Shown here: in pieces, positions 26,854 to 36,718 of the stretch
Layout of the letters: every line of letters begins with the position of its first letter
Numbering within the stretch: the first letter of the stretch is position 1
DNA from: Methylotuvimicrobium alcaliphilum 20Z
GTDB taxonomy: Bacteria; Pseudomonadota; Gammaproteobacteria; Methylococcales; Methylomonadaceae
DNA length: 64,000 bases
Direction of reading: 5' to 3'
NCBI RefSeq assembly: GCF_000968535.2
Contig: NC_016112.1
Span: 3,720,001 to 3,784,000, forward strand
Program-made: the position numbers and the translations under genes
The notes under the pieces: model-generated
Seen by the model: only the letters and a program-made list of their open reading frames with translations
Database searches by the model: none
Told to the model about the DNA's origin: nothing

Positions 26854-28326
26854 TTAGTTTGCATTTTTGATATCGTTTTGTAAAACCGCGAAACGCCTAA
26901 CCCAAGCCCCTTTGAACTCCGCCGGCAATTTTCCGGTAGACCTTTCGGCTTCGGGATGACTGCTAAACGAGCCGTACAGCAAAATAAATTTCTCTTTACC
27001 GCCGATGCGAGTTTCAAGATACTTCAAGTCCTGCTTGAGGTGCCGATATTTGTTCAGCACATTGACAATCGACTGTCGGCTCGATAATACCATTAATTGC
27101 AAAGTGAAATGATCCGAGGATTGCTTGAATAACCAGGACCGGTCATCTTCCGAGCGATTGGAATCTATCGTCTCCTGCGGCTTTGTCTCAATCTTTTCAT
27201 CTGCGACCGTCGGCACTAAAGGCTCGGCTTTAATTATACTCGGACCGGCGATCGGATTCTCAAGCTTGTCGTTTTCGGCAGAGTCAGAAACTACCTCGAG
27301 ATCATTAATCTCCTTATTTTTCACAGTGGTCTCGATTTTCCGGTCTGGTACAGCCGCTACCGGGGCCGTAACAACGTTTGTCATCTTAGGCTTTTGTTCC
27401 GAGACATCGGTAACGATGCGGTCATTTACCATCTGTTTGCCGGCAAACTTTTCAACCGGCAACGGAACCGACAAGGCCTGTTGCTGCGACCTAGGCAAAG
27501 ACTCCGTTAATTCATGATCGGATTCAGGGGCTAAAGCCTCCCAGCCGACGAAGGCGATACCTGCGATCGCAAGAAGCGCAAACAACCCAATTGAAAACCG
27601 GACGGGTGCCCCCAACCGCTCGAAATCGGACAAGCGAGGTAATTCAGCAACAATTTTCCCCGGAATGCCATGTGTTTCGCGGTAGACATACTCCACCATG
27701 TTATCGCTGACCGCATTGAACGAAATCGGCGCGTCCGGCTTCCCGGAAAGATTTTGCAAAAAATCTCGGCATTGTTTTTCCGACAGCGGCAACATCTCGA
27801 TAAAATGACAATCCTCGACAGACCGGTCCGAACGACTTTTGATATACAGCTCGTCCTGAGTTAGCGAAAAAATAACTCTTAATGCCGGGTTAACCAAAGC
27901 ATATTCCGATAAGGCATCTATCAAGCCAGGCATCAATTCGCCGGCATTATCGATCATCAAGATTAACTTGAGTTTTTTCTGCTCAAGCAATGCGATCGCA
28001 TCACCCAGGGAAAAGCCTTTGCAAGCCGGCTGTTCCATCTCCAAAAAACTGCGCAACTGCTCTTGAATCGACGAAAAACTTAACTGATGATCGCCGGTCA
28101 TGAAACAATAATGCCCCTCGACCGGACGCTGCTCGCGCAAGACCGTCAGCAATGTCGACTTACCGATGCCGGCCGGGCCGTTAACGATCAACGGACGATT
28201 AAAATTGATTATCAAATGAATCAATAACTCGAACTTTTGAGCGCGCTCGGCAGTAATTAACGATTTAATCGCCGGCTTTGCCAAGCCATACGGCCTATTC
28301 GCAGCCTGATTAGCCTTTTCGACCAT
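26854..28326 (-). CDS. damX: DamX-like protein: AAA ATPase domain, membrane segment, SPOR domain
   Basis: The 490-residue protein has an N-terminal ExeA-like ATPase domain (P-loop GPAGIGKST at residues 50-58, Walker B-like [13 protein letters not shown]), a single transmembrane segment around residues 240-262 ([19 protein letters not shown]), a long Lys/Glu/Thr-rich linker and a C-terminal SPOR domain (from about residue 405: [20 protein letters not shown] ... FILLYGSF). SPOR domains bind denuded peptidoglycan at the septum. The gene follows aroB, overlapping it by 17 bp, the usual aroK-aroB-damX order. E. coli DamX lacks a clear ATPase; the ATPase-SPOR form is common in other gammaproteobacteria. 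Likely role in cell division. Confidence 0.85.
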   Translation of the reverse strand: MVEKANQAANRPYGLAKPAIKSLITAERAQKFELLIHLIINFNRPLIVNGPAGIGKSTLLTVLREQRPVEGHYCFMTGDHQLSFSSIQEQLRSFLEMEQPACKGFSLGDAIALLEQKKLKLILMIDNAGELMPGLIDALSEYALVNPALRVIFSLTQDELYIKSRSDRSVEDCHFIEMLPLSEKQCRDFLQNLSGKPDAPISFNAVSDNMVEYVYRETHGIPGKIVAELPRLSDFERLGAPVRFSIGLFALLAIAGIAFVGWEALAPESDHELTESLPRSQQQALSVPLPVEKFAGKQMVNDRIVTDVSEQKPKMTNVVTAPVAAVPDRKIETTVKNKEINDLEVVSDSAENDKLENPIAGPSIIKAEPLVPTVADEKIETKPQETIDSNRSEDDRSWLFKQSSDHFTLQLMVLSSRQSIVNVLNKYRHLKQDLKYLETRIGGKEKFILLYGSFSSHPEAERSTGKLPAEFKGAWVRRFAVLQNDIKNAN

Positions 28327-29395
28327 ATCCGTTTAGCGTCGCTACCAATAATGCTTTTTCGACACCGACCGGCAAGGTTGCCTCGCCGATGCTTTTCAAC
28401 AAAATCAAACGAATATTGCCGTCGACATTTTTTTTATCCACGGCCATCAATTCGATAAAACGGTTAGCATCGAGCGCTACCGGAGGCTCGACCGGCAATC
28501 TAGCCCGCTTAAACAATCGAATAATCCGCTCGACGTCGGCATCGGTCAGCCAGCCTTTGCGTCTTGATAAATCGGCCGCCTGGCAAGTGCCGATCGCAAC
28601 CGCCTCGCCGTGCAAATAGCTTCCATAACCCATGCCGGTTTCTATCGCATGACCGAAGGTGTGGCCTAAATTCAAGGTTGCCCTCACATCGGCTTCTTTT
28701 TCATCGGCCGCAACGACTTCGGCTTTATTGCGGCACGAGCGCTCGACCGCATGCGCGAGGGCTTCGGCATCCCTGTCGAGCAAGGATTCGAGATTGTTCT
28801 CGAGCCATGAAAAAAAATCGGGATCGCGTATCAAACCGTATTTGATCACTTCGGCGATACCGGCCGACAATTGCCTGTCGTCCAATGTCGACAAGACCGA
28901 CATATCGGCAATCACGCATTGCGGTTGATAAAACGCGCCGATCATGTTTTTGCCGAGCGAATGATTGACGCCGGTCTTTCCGCCGACCGAAGAGTCGACT
29001 TGCGCCAACAAGGTGGTCGGGATTTGTATGAATGGGATTCCGCGTTGGTAACAAGCGGCGGCAAAACCGCCCATGTCGCCGATAACGCCGCCGCCCAAGG
29101 CAATCAAGCTGGCGTTTCGACTGAATTTGTGAGCCAACAAAGTATCGAAAATCCGATTCAAATAGTCGAGTGTTTTATATTGTTCGCCATCCGGCAAGAC
29201 AACAGTTTCGACGACAAAATCCGACAGGTTATCGAGCACCTGTTGCAAATATAAAGGCGCCACCGTTTCGTTTGTCACAATCAATATTTGTTTTGAACGA
29301 ATATGCCGAGTCAATAAATCGGCTTTTTCCAGCAAACGAGAGCCTATATAAATCGGATAACTACGCTGCCCTAAATCGACTTGTAATGTTTTCAT
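28310..29395 (-). CDS. aroB: 3-dehydroquinate synthase
   Basis: The 361-residue protein is Aro[19 protein letters not shown], the NAD-binding [40 protein letters not shown] in conserved pieces, [22 protein letters not shown], and the zinc-ligand region [12 protein letters not shown] with ...[14 protein letters not shown]. It converts DAHP to 3-dehydroquinate, the second step of the shikimate pathway. It normally follows aroK directly; here 477 bp of repeat DNA separates the two. Its 3' end overlaps damX by 17 bp. Confidence 0.97.
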   Translation of the reverse strand: MKTLQVDLGQRSYPIYIGSRLLEKADLLTRHIRSKQILIVTNETVAPLYLQQVLDNLSDFVVETVVLPDGEQYKTLDYLNRIFDTLLAHKFSRNASLIALGGGVIGDMGGFAAACYQRGIPFIQIPTTLLAQVDSSVGGKTGVNHSLGKNMIGAFYQPQCVIADMSVLSTLDDRQLSAGIAEVIKYGLIRDPDFFSWLENNLESLLDRDAEALAHAVERSCRNKAEVVAADEKEADVRATLNLGHTFGHAIETGMGYGSYLHGEAVAIGTCQAADLSRRKGWLTDADVERIIRLFKRARLPVEPPVALDANRFIELMAVDKKNVDGNIRLILLKSIGEATLPVGVEKALLVATLNGYGRKG

Positions 29396-29872
29396 TTGTT
29401 TTTGTTATACACCTAATGTTCTGTGTCGCAAAAGCACTTTCATTTCAACCTTCACCTTCGGCATGTATTCCCATGCTGGAGCGTTGAGAACGAGGAATCT
29501 TGACTCATGTGACTTCGATACCATTTATTGTCACCCAAACTTACCGGCTTCGAAATCGCGATCTAGGGATCGCTCCCACAAAAGACCTATTTCACCTTTG
29601 CGGCATGTATTCCTCCTGCGGGACGGGTTATTTAACCCGTCCCCAGCGTTTCGATATGCTTCGGCCACGGTTGAAACGTTTCGGACGGGGTTACAAACCC
29701 CGTCCTGCCAAGGAGGCAAAATCTAACTTGTTTTAATGCAGCCAATATTATGAGATAAATTCGGCGAATGGGGCATGGTGCGAACCCTACAGCGCTTCCC
29801 TCTTCCCTCTTTCACCTTTCCTCTTTCCTCTTTCCCCTTTAACCTTTAAACTTTCACCTTTCCTCTTTCACC
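29396..29872. repeat. Repeat block splitting aroK and aroB
   Basis: No gene. It includes a CCCATGCTGGAGCG fragment, a CTCATGTGACTTCGATACCA fragment like that at 26600, the F4 inner hairpin (about 29614-29710: GCGGGACGGGTTATTTAACC, then CGTTTCGGACGGGGTTACAA) and a run of CTCTTTC/CCTTTCAC short repeats at about 29800-29872 that ends at the aroK stop codon. Confidence 0.6.
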
Positions 29873-30391
29873 TCATAAATCCCTATAACGCTGCAAAATA
29901 TTTTTAACCGCGGCCTTACTCTGTAATGTGCCGCTATCGACGATATAGTCCGCACATGACAAATATAAAGGCTCGCGTTCGATTAGCAACTGTTCCAACT
30001 TCGCTCTCGGATTGTCGGTTTGCAGTAACGGGCGCTGCGTATCGCGCTTGGTTCTTTCCAAAATTCTGTCCACCGAACATTGCAAATAAACCACAAAACC
30101 GTTTTCCTTGAGACATTCCCGATTTTCTTCGCGGATAACTGCACCGCCGCCGGTCGCCAACACGACATGAGTCAATTTCGTCAAACCAGCTAACGCTTTT
30201 TGTTCCCGATCCCGAAAACCTACCTCACCTTCGAATTCGAAGATCGTTGGAATATCGACACCGGTCAAATCTTCGATAATCTTGTCGCTATCGTAAAACG
30301 GCATTTTTAACGATTTGGCCAACAGCCTACCGATTGTCGTTTTGCCGGCCCCCATTAGACCGATGAGATAAATGTTCTCCGATTTAGCCAT
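29873..30391 (-). CDS. aroK: Shikimate kinase
   Basis: The 172-residue protein has the shikimate kinase signature: P-loop GLMGAGKTT at residues 11-19, DSDKIIEDLTG (shikimate-binding Asp), FRDREQKAL with the conserved Arg, and LATGGGAVIREENR. The lid Arg is in KRDTQRPLL. It phosphorylates shikimate at O3 with ATP. It lies downstream of pilQ, separated from it by a strong terminator, and upstream of aroB, from which it is split by repeats. Confidence 0.96.
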   Translation of the reverse strand: MAKSENIYLIGLMGAGKTTIGRLLAKSLKMPFYDSDKIIEDLTGVDIPTIFEFEGEVGFRDREQKALAGLTKLTHVVLATGGGAVIREENRECLKENGFVVYLQCSVDRILERTKRDTQRPLLQTDNPRAKLEQLLIEREPLYLSCADYIVDSGTLQSKAAVKNILQRYRDL

Positions 30392-30420
30392 GCGATTTCT
30401 AGTAATGTTTTCGCGCGCAT

Positions 30421-30448
30421 AAAAAAGGGGGCATTATGCCCCCTTTTT
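30421..30448 (-). terminator. Bidirectional intrinsic terminator after pilQ
   Basis: AAAAAGGGGGCAT-TATGCCCCCTTTTT is a near-perfect palindrome with a GC-rich stem flanked by A and T tracts. On the minus strand it ends the pilMNOPQ transcript 18 bp after the pilQ stop. Confidence 0.85.
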
Positions 30449-30465
30449 GGCTGAAGTAGAAGCGG

Positions 30466-32850
30466 TCAATACTTTTCGCTGGCCAAATTATCGTGAACGA
30501 TTTTCGGCGTAACGAAAATCAGCAGTTCCGATTTGTCATCCAATTTCTCGTTTCTCCGGAACAAAAAGCCTATGCCCGGAATATCGCCAAAGAACGGTAT
30601 CGAGTTTTTCAAGTCGCTGACCGTGTTTTCGAACACACCGCCCAACACGACTGTTTCGCCGTCCAGCATCTGCACATTCGTGACGATCGGCGGTTGCCCG
30701 AGTATCGCTCGGTTAAAGTCGGGTTCATTTTTGGTGATCAATAAGCCCATCTGAATCGTACCGTCCGGCGTGATTTGCGGCGTCACGTCGAGCACCAATT
30801 CGGCTTCCTTGAACTCTATATTGGTACCCAAATTACCGCTTGATGATTGAAAAGGCACCTCGAAGCCCTGTTTAATTCTAGCTTGACAACGATCGGAAGT
30901 CATAACTCTTGGATTTGCAACAATTTCTGCACGCCCCTCGTCCTGCAATGCCGTCAATTCCAGATTCAAGACGTAATCGGCAGCCCTCGCCAACGTCATG
31001 CCCAAAGCACCATAAGGTGTCTTGTTAAATGCCTGCAAACCCAGATCGACCAGCTGATCGCTTATCTCACCAATGTTGCCATCGGCATTGGGCAAAGCAT
31101 TGGCGTTTGATTGAGTCCCAGCACCACCTATAGCGAAGGACTTACCTGAACCAATCGCAGCCTGTTTAGTTACACCAAATCTCACTCCCAAGTCTCTTGC
31201 AAAAGTATTGGCGGCAATCACGATGCGCGATTCTATCATTACCTGACGCACCGGCAAGTCGAGCTTCGCGATCAATTTGCGGATCTCCTCGAGCCTCTGG
31301 GCGGTTTCGCGGACAATCAGCGTATTCGTACGCGCATCGACGACGACAGTTCCGCGCGGTGACAACATCGAATAGTCTTCTTCCCCCTCCGTTCCGGACT
31401 GGCGCCTCAATTGCGCGCTGGAGCCGCCGCCCATTCCGCCCATAGCACCACCCATGCCACCCATTCCGCCCATAGCACCACCCGTTCCGCCACCCATTCC
31501 GCCCTGCGCACCGCCACGTCCCTGCATGCCGCCCATACCAAACTGGCCGGTGGTTTGACCACCCTCACTCTGCTCAGGTACGATGCCGCATTGCCCGAAC
31601 GTACCCGCATCGAAACCATACAATAGATTCTTAAAGCCCTCTGCACGCGCGAAGTTTATTTTGATGTACTCGGTGCGAAGCGGCTCCAATTGCTCGACTA
31701 CTTTTTCGGTTTCACGCTGCTTCTCTTTATATTCCTTGATCTTGCCGACCGGCGCGATCAACGTAACATTACCGGTGTGGTATTTTTCCAAGCCTTTAGT
31801 CATCATGATGAAATCCAGCGCTTCGTCCCACGGCACGTCGTCGAGTTTCAAGGTTATCCGCCCGGTTACTTCGTCGCCGGCGACAACGTTCTGTCCGGTA
31901 AACTCGGACAGCAGCGTAATCACACTACGAATTTCGATATCTTGAAAATTAAGCGACAAACGATCGCCGGTATAACGGTCTTTCTGGCTATCGATAAAGT
32001 CTTTTTCGGCCTGTGTCAACGGTCGAAACTCGACCGTCAGCATGCCTTCCGACTGGAACTGAGAATATTCGTAAAGCGGGCTCTGTAAATCGACAGTAAT
32101 TTTGGCTTCTTGACGACTACTGACCGCATCGAACGATTTGACCGGCGTAGCAAACTCGGATACGTCGTAACGTTTCGAAAGCCGCTCCGGCAAACGGGTG
32201 TTGACGAAATAAATTTCGACCTTACCGCCGACTTCACGGGTATTGACCATCGTATTCGGTTCGCTCAACGAGACCAAAATACGTCCTTCGCCACGCGGTC
32301 CACGCCTGAAATCCACGCCCTTGATACCTTGTTCAGGCAAAAACTGCGCCATCACATCGCTTCTCGCTTGTTGTGCAGCCGTAGCCACGATCGATGTCTC
32401 CGGACGAACGACAGGCGCCTCAGCCTGCGCAGCCCCGGTTAACGTGACGAATACTTTATTTCCTTCCGTACGTGTTTCATAAGGCACCGAAGAAATCAAA
32501 TTAATGACGACTCGTAACCTGCCGCCGGATTCGGCGACATACACGCTATCGGCGGCATCTAAATTGATCGGAAATTTTTTCTTGGATAAACCGCTTTTAA
32601 CGCCGCTAAAGTCCAACGCAATTCTTGCGGGGTTGTCGGTATGAAAAACCCGAGGAGCCGGCGCCGGCCCGTCCAGTTCCAATTGCAACTGCAAGCGCCC
32701 CCCCGACAATCGAGTAAAATCTAGATTTTGAATTTGTACTTCACTCGCTTGAACGGCAAACTGAAAAACACACAGGAAAATTCCCGCGAAGATTGTTTTC
32801 CATAGAGGCTTGGTCACTCTGTTCATGTTTTTGCTGCCTTGAATACTCAT
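30466..32850 (-). CDS. pilQ: Type IV pilus secretin PilQ
   Basis: The 794-residue protein has a signal peptide (TIFAGIFLCVFQFAVQASE), two AMIN domains (about 35-130 and 185-280), a secretin/TonB short domain (LNFQDIEIRSVITLLSEFTGQNVVAGDEV region, about 297-365), a secretin N1 domain and the C-terminal secretin barrel (VMIESRIVIAANTFARDLGVRFG; VANPRVMTSDRCQARIKQG; ETVVLGGVFEN). It forms the outer-membrane pore for type IV pili. Odd feature: residues about 432-482 are a Gly/Met tract (GGM, GGAMGGMG units) inserted within the N1 region. An alternative start at MNRVTK (32826) would give a more standard signal peptide. It lies 16 bp after pilP. Confidence 0.95.
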   Translation of the reverse strand: MSIQGSKNMNRVTKPLWKTIFAGIFLCVFQFAVQASEVQIQNLDFTRLSGGRLQLQLELDGPAPAPRVFHTDNPARIALDFSGVKSGLSKKKFPINLDAADSVYVAESGGRLRVVINLISSVPYETRTEGNKVFVTLTGAAQAEAPVVRPETSIVATAAQQARSDVMAQFLPEQGIKGVDFRRGPRGEGRILVSLSEPNTMVNTREVGGKVEIYFVNTRLPERLSKRYDVSEFATPVKSFDAVSSRQEAKITVDLQSPLYEYSQFQSEGMLTVEFRPLTQAEKDFIDSQKDRYTGDRLSLNFQDIEIRSVITLLSEFTGQNVVAGDEVTGRITLKLDDVPWDEALDFIMMTKGLEKYHTGNVTLIAPVGKIKEYKEKQRETEKVVEQLEPLRTEYIKINFARAEGFKNLLYGFDAGTFGQCGIVPEQSEGGQTTGQFGMGGMQGRGGAQGGMGGGTGGAMGGMGGMGGAMGGMGGGSSAQLRRQSGTEGEEDYSMLSPRGTVVVDARTNTLIVRETAQRLEEIRKLIAKLDLPVRQVMIESRIVIAANTFARDLGVRFGVTKQAAIGSGKSFAIGGAGTQSNANALPNADGNIGEISDQLVDLGLQAFNKTPYGALGMTLARAADYVLNLELTALQDEGRAEIVANPRVMTSDRCQARIKQGFEVPFQSSSGNLGTNIEFKEAELVLDVTPQITPDGTIQMGLLITKNEPDFNRAILGQPPIVTNVQMLDGETVVLGGVFENTVSDLKNSIPFFGDIPGIGFLFRRNEKLDDKSELLIFVTPKIVHDNLASEKY

Positions 32851-32866
32851 TGTTTAATCCCCAACA

Positions 32867-33463
32867 TCATTCGGACAATGCCAATGAAGTTTGCTGTTCT
32901 CGCCATGTTCCCGGCTTATCGGGAACGATTTCCATCAATTCGATTTTATCCTCATTGATACGAATAATTTTACCGTGATTCCTACCCATGTAATTACCTT
33001 CTCGTACCCGGTGGATAGTGCCGTCTCCGGCCTTGATCAAGCCCCATAACACAGCATCCTTAGTGATGGTTCCCACCATTCTCAAGCTGTCCAGAGAATA
33101 GGTTTCCAATTGCTCCTTGCGACGGGTAGGATCGGGCCTAATCCCTCTCCCTGTTCCGGCATCGACAAGCTCGGCTTCCATAGCTTTTTCTATGGGCCGG
33201 AACGGATCGCGTAAACCGCTCGGTTTATAGATGAATGGCTCGATCACTTTGATTTCAGGAAGCGGCTCTATTTGCGTTTTCGGCCGGGCCTTGACTTGAT
33301 TGATATATTGCACCAAATCGGACTTATCATCGCTCGAGCAAGCACTCAGTAACAACAGATTCAACAAACCTAAGGCCGCAAATGCACCATATTTAAAAAA
33401 CGCGCCGCCAAATCGACTTTGCCGTGACCTTGAATCGGTTAGCGATAAAATACTCGACTTCAT
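32867..33463 (-). CDS. pilP: Type IV pilus inner-membrane lipoprotein PilP
   Basis: The 198-residue protein carries a lipoprotein signal with lipobox LLSAC (ALGLLNLLLLSACSSDD), a proline-rich linker (LPEIKVIEPFIYKPSGLRDPFRP) and a C-terminal beta-sandwich (YSLDSLRMVGTITKDAVLWGLIKAGDGTIHRVREGNYMGRNHGKI in pieces), as in PilP. PilP links the PilM-PilN-PilO platform to PilQ. The ATG overlaps the pilO stop by 4 bp. The N-terminal region before the hydrophobic segment is longer than usual (about 25 residues). Confidence 0.95.
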   Translation of the reverse strand: MKSSILSLTDSRSRQSRFGGAFFKYGAFAALGLLNLLLLSACSSDDKSDLVQYINQVKARPKTQIEPLPEIKVIEPFIYKPSGLRDPFRPIEKAMEAELVDAGTGRGIRPDPTRRKEQLETYSLDSLRMVGTITKDAVLWGLIKAGDGTIHRVREGNYMGRNHGKIIRINEDKIELMEIVPDKPGTWREQQTSLALSE

Positions 33464-34095
33464 CTTCTACCTCTTCTTTGCTGAGGCTTTGCCGGCGCGG
33501 GGCCTTGCTCTCCCTCGTTATAGGTCTTGATCGTAGCGTCCATGACCATCTTATCGGACGTCTCGCCTTTAGCTTGTTGCGAAACAGGGCTTATCTTAAC
33601 GTCATGCACGGTCACGATCCTCGGCAATGAAGCCAGACCGCTCACAAACAAAGCCAACTCTTCGTAACGTCCGATAACTTGTATATTGATCGGGAGCTCC
33701 CAATAAAAGTCGCGGCGCACCGGATCTGTCGGCCTAAACAGTCTGAATTCCAAACCGCTCGCCAAGCCGGTCTGCGAAATATCAACCAATAAATTCGCCA
33801 CTTCGGAGCGAGTCGGCATTTGTTTGATGATTTCAGTCAGCGAATCCTCGATCTGTTCTAACTGCGCCTTGTAATCCGGTAGATTGATCGCTTTTTTTTG
33901 TTTAACCTCGAAGCTACTCTTCAAATCGCGCTCAGTCTGTTCCAATCGTTCCAACGCTTCTAATTGATCGGCGGTATCGTAATAATAACCGCCGACCGCA
34001 ACGAGTATGCACACGATTGCAATGACTACGGCTTTAACCGGTGTCGGCCAGGTCCCGGCCTCATTAAAATCCCAATTAATTTCAGACAGATTCAT
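33460..34095 (-). CDS. pilO: Type IV pilus assembly protein PilO
   Basis: The 211-residue protein has one N-terminal membrane segment (AVVIAIVCILVAVGGYYY), a coiled-coil stretch (ADQLEALERLEQTERDLKSSFEVKQKKA) and a ferredoxin-like periplasmic domain (PINIQVIGRYEELALFVSGLASLPRIVTVHDVKI). It pairs with PilN in the inner-membrane alignment complex. It starts within 1 bp of the pilN stop and overlaps pilP by 4 bp, so expression is coupled. Confidence 0.95.
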   Translation of the reverse strand: MNLSEINWDFNEAGTWPTPVKAVVIAIVCILVAVGGYYYDTADQLEALERLEQTERDLKSSFEVKQKKAINLPDYKAQLEQIEDSLTEIIKQMPTRSEVANLLVDISQTGLASGLEFRLFRPTDPVRRDFYWELPINIQVIGRYEELALFVSGLASLPRIVTVHDVKISPVSQQAKGETSDKMVMDATIKTYNEGEQGPAPAKPQQRRGRR

Positions 34096-34658
34096 CAGTT
34101 TTTCTCATCTTCGGAAATCACGCCAAGTTTCGCGATAAGAATAAAATCGCTGAGCTGATCGACTTTGGTTTTTTGTTGAGACTGAATGATGTTCAACTTT
34201 GGACTGTGCAGCCACTCTGAAGCCTCAATCGCCCGCATAAACGCCGATACCCGCGCATTCGATTCGGTCTTGCCGTTAAACGTCAATACCTTATCGGACT
34301 GCACAAAGCTTGTTAGAAAAACGCCGTCCGGCGTCCTTCTAGCGACTTCATCGAACAGGTGTACAATCAGGGGCCTACTTTCCTGCAGCTTTTGAATCAC
34401 ATCGATCTTAGTCAGTAATTCGGTTTTCTTTTCTTCGATGTTTTTAATTTCGGCAATTTTCTTGTCGACCGCAGCGATTTCATTCCTGAGCATTTGGTTC
34501 CGACTTTCCTGATACGACATTACGTCGTCGTAATGCATGTGAACCGCAAAAATCAACACCAGGGTTAAGGCAATCGACAACAAAGCAGCAGTCAAGAATT
34601 GCTGTTGCTGTTGTTTTTTAAGCTCGGCTCGCCAAGGGAGCAGGTTAATTCGGGCCAT
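34095..34658 (-). CDS. pilN: Type IV pilus assembly protein PilN
   Basis: The 187-residue protein starts with the conserved MARINLLPWR, the segment that docks into PilM. It then has a membrane helix (FLTAALLSIALTLVLIFAVHM), a coiled coil (EIAAVDKKIAEIKNIEEKKTELLTKI) and a periplasmic domain. PilN joins cytoplasmic PilM to PilO. The start overlaps the pilM stop by one base. Confidence 0.96.
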   Translation of the reverse strand: MARINLLPWRAELKKQQQQQFLTAALLSIALTLVLIFAVHMHYDDVMSYQESRNQMLRNEIAAVDKKIAEIKNIEEKKTELLTKIDVIQKLQESRPLIVHLFDEVARRTPDGVFLTSFVQSDKVLTFNGKTESNARVSAFMRAIEASEWLHSPKLNIIQSQQKTKVDQLSDFILIAKLGVISEDEKN

Positions 34659-35719
34659 TAATCGAAACTCCTTAGCGCAAGACCGCAGGCAATCATCATC
34701 GCCGGCGCATCGCTACTTAAACTCTGCGGTTTCACTCGATTCGATAAAGCCATATTGATAAACGGATTGGCAATAAAACAGGGAATACTCAAGTTCTGCT
34801 CGACCAGCTTTTCGACACCGGGTATCGACGAGCAACCGCCCGCCAAAATAATCGAATCGATCGTTCTATTGGCGCTCGATGAAACAAAAAATTGGAGCGA
34901 TCGGGCGATTTGCTGAACCATCGCCTTCTTAAATGGCTCCAATACGTCATTGATATAATTATCGGGAAGACCGCCATGCCGCTTGGCAAGACCGGCTTCT
35001 TCGTAGGACAAACCGTAGCGGCGTTGAATTTCATCGGTCAACTGCCTTCCGCCGAAGCCTTGTTCGCGCGTATAAATGGTTCTACCGTCCGCAATGACGT
35101 TCAAAGTCGCCATTGTCGAACCGATATCCGAGATAGCGATAGTCTGACCTTCGCTAGAACCGGGTAATTGATCGGCGATAAGCGCAAAAGCGTTTTCCAT
35201 CGCAAACGCTTCGACATCGATGATCTTGGCTTTTAAACCTGCCCTATCCAAGGCTTCGATGCGGTCCTCGACATTTTCACGACGGGAGGCGACCAAGAGC
35301 ACATCAACCATTTCGGAGTTTTTAGCGTTTTTTCCCTGAACTTCAAAATCCAGGTTGACCTCATCCAGTGCATAAGGCACATATTGATCGGCCTCGACCA
35401 TGATTTGTTCGTAAACTTCTTCGTCCGAATAATTAGCAGGCATCGTTATGATTTTGGTCATAACCGCCGAACCCGCAACCGCGACGCAGGCATATTTGAC
35501 TTTCGTTCCGGATTGTTTGATAGCTTGTTTGATGGCGTCAGAGATTACATCGACATTCGCGAAATTTTTATCGATAACGGCATCCTGCGGTAATGGCGCG
35601 ACGGCATAACTTTCGACTCGATAACGAGGACCGTTTTTCGATAATTCCAATAACTTAACGGCTGCCGTGCTAATGTCGATACCGACGACAGGCACATTTT
35701 TGCGACTAAACCAGTTCAT
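34658..35719 (-). CDS. pilM: Type IV pilus assembly ATPase-like protein PilM
   Basis: The product of 353 residues has an actin/FtsA-like fold: VVGIDISTAAVKLLELS (phosphate 1), AISDIGSTMATLNVIADG (phosphate 2) and IILAGGCSSIPGVEKLV (adenosine motif). PilM binds the PilN N-terminus on the cytoplasmic face of the pilus machine. I place the start at ATG 35719 (MNWFSRK), with AAGGG 7 nt upstream, instead of a start 21 bp earlier. First gene of pilMNOPQ; PBP1A is divergent, as in other gammaproteobacteria, but about 1 kb away. Confidence 0.95.
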   Translation of the reverse strand: MNWFSRKNVPVVGIDISTAAVKLLELSKNGPRYRVESYAVAPLPQDAVIDKNFANVDVISDAIKQAIKQSGTKVKYACVAVAGSAVMTKIITMPANYSDEEVYEQIMVEADQYVPYALDEVNLDFEVQGKNAKNSEMVDVLLVASRRENVEDRIEALDRAGLKAKIIDVEAFAMENAFALIADQLPGSSEGQTIAISDIGSTMATLNVIADGRTIYTREQGFGGRQLTDEIQRRYGLSYEEAGLAKRHGGLPDNYINDVLEPFKKAMVQQIARSLQFFVSSSANRTIDSIILAGGCSSIPGVEKLVEQNLSIPCFIANPFINMALSNRVKPQSLSSDAPAMMIACGLALRSFD

Positions 35720-36718
35720 CGTGGAACCCTTGTAAAACATTGAATTGTTGTTGCATCGAATACTCTGTTGCCTATCTAGTTATCGATGATGCATCATTAT
35801 TAGGGAGCATATAAGTCATTAAAACGAGAGCACATCCTTGTGTCAGGTTAGAGTACCAATCACACAAGCACTAATATCAATACACCCGATCAAACTGCAC
35901 AGACATCAGTATAGTAGTGTTTTTAAATTACATAAAAAAATATTCATTCTGCTTTGATTTCGATCGCTTTTTCAAACCGAATCACATTTATCGCCTAACC
36001 GACGACAGAGAATTTTCAGTATCGAAAATCAAAGATTTAGTCTCCGTCCATGGATATATTCATTGTTTTCCAAACTCAAATATTATCCGTTATACCTTTC
36101 GGCGAGTCTAAACAGCGTAGCCCCGGATTGCGCTACGCTCCATCCGAGCTACGTGCTTTAATAACAATTTGGAAAAGAGCAGATGTGGTGTGGCCGTTTT
36201 TAGCTTGATGCGTATGGTTGCATAACCCGCCCCGCCCCACACACTCTCACTAGCTCAACAAAGCGACAGCTCTTCTGCGGCAGCAACAAAATAACATGAT
36301 TTTCGAACATTTATTAAAGTTTGTGTTGCTCAAAAGTCAAATCAAGTATATTTTTAGCAACAGTCAACGTCAGATTTCTTTTTATTCAACCCGTTAAGAA
36401 TCAATCAAACCTGACGATATAAACAAAACCAAGTGTAATTATTCAGCATAAGTCATGCATGAGAAGGTGTCAGGCATTGATTTATAAGGCTGTCTGCAAC
36501 AGGACGTTGCAGTCAGAGCTTACAGGGATGTATTCACGCGTCCTTAGAAATCAATGCCTGACACCAACCTACCGCATGCGCTGAATAGTTACAACCAAGT
36601 TAAATGTTCAGCCACTCTTTGAAAAATAGAAGAGACCACATCAGCAACTTGTTTAAATACAAGGTGCTAGGCAATAACATCGGCGCAATTACAGTAGTGG
36701 TACAAACCGGAATACTTC
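35720..36718. other. Divergent pilM-PBP1A intergenic region with nested inverted repeat
   Basis: No supported gene in this 1-kb gap, which must hold both promoters. The first 350 bp is AT-rich. About 36089-36165 carries a CGTAGCCCCGGATTGCGCTA/GTAG-type repeat shared with 19311 and 56785. At about 36434-36597 lies a nested inverted repeat described separately. Confidence 0.5.
36434..36597. repeat. Nested inverted-repeat element
   Basis: Outer arms GTAATTATTCAGC and GCTGAATAGTTAC enclose a perfect 18-bp inner inverted repeat GGTGTCAGGCATTGATTT (36466-36483 and 36548-36565). The core contains GGACGTTGCAGTCAGAGC and the ATGTATTCACGCGTCCTTAG segment related to F1/F2 interiors. Confidence 0.7.

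Noticed and set aside
31411-31646. Ala/Thr/His-rich or Trp-rich ORFs opposite or out of frame with the PilQ Gly/Met tract
   Set aside because: They are alternative translations of the GGM repeat DNA.
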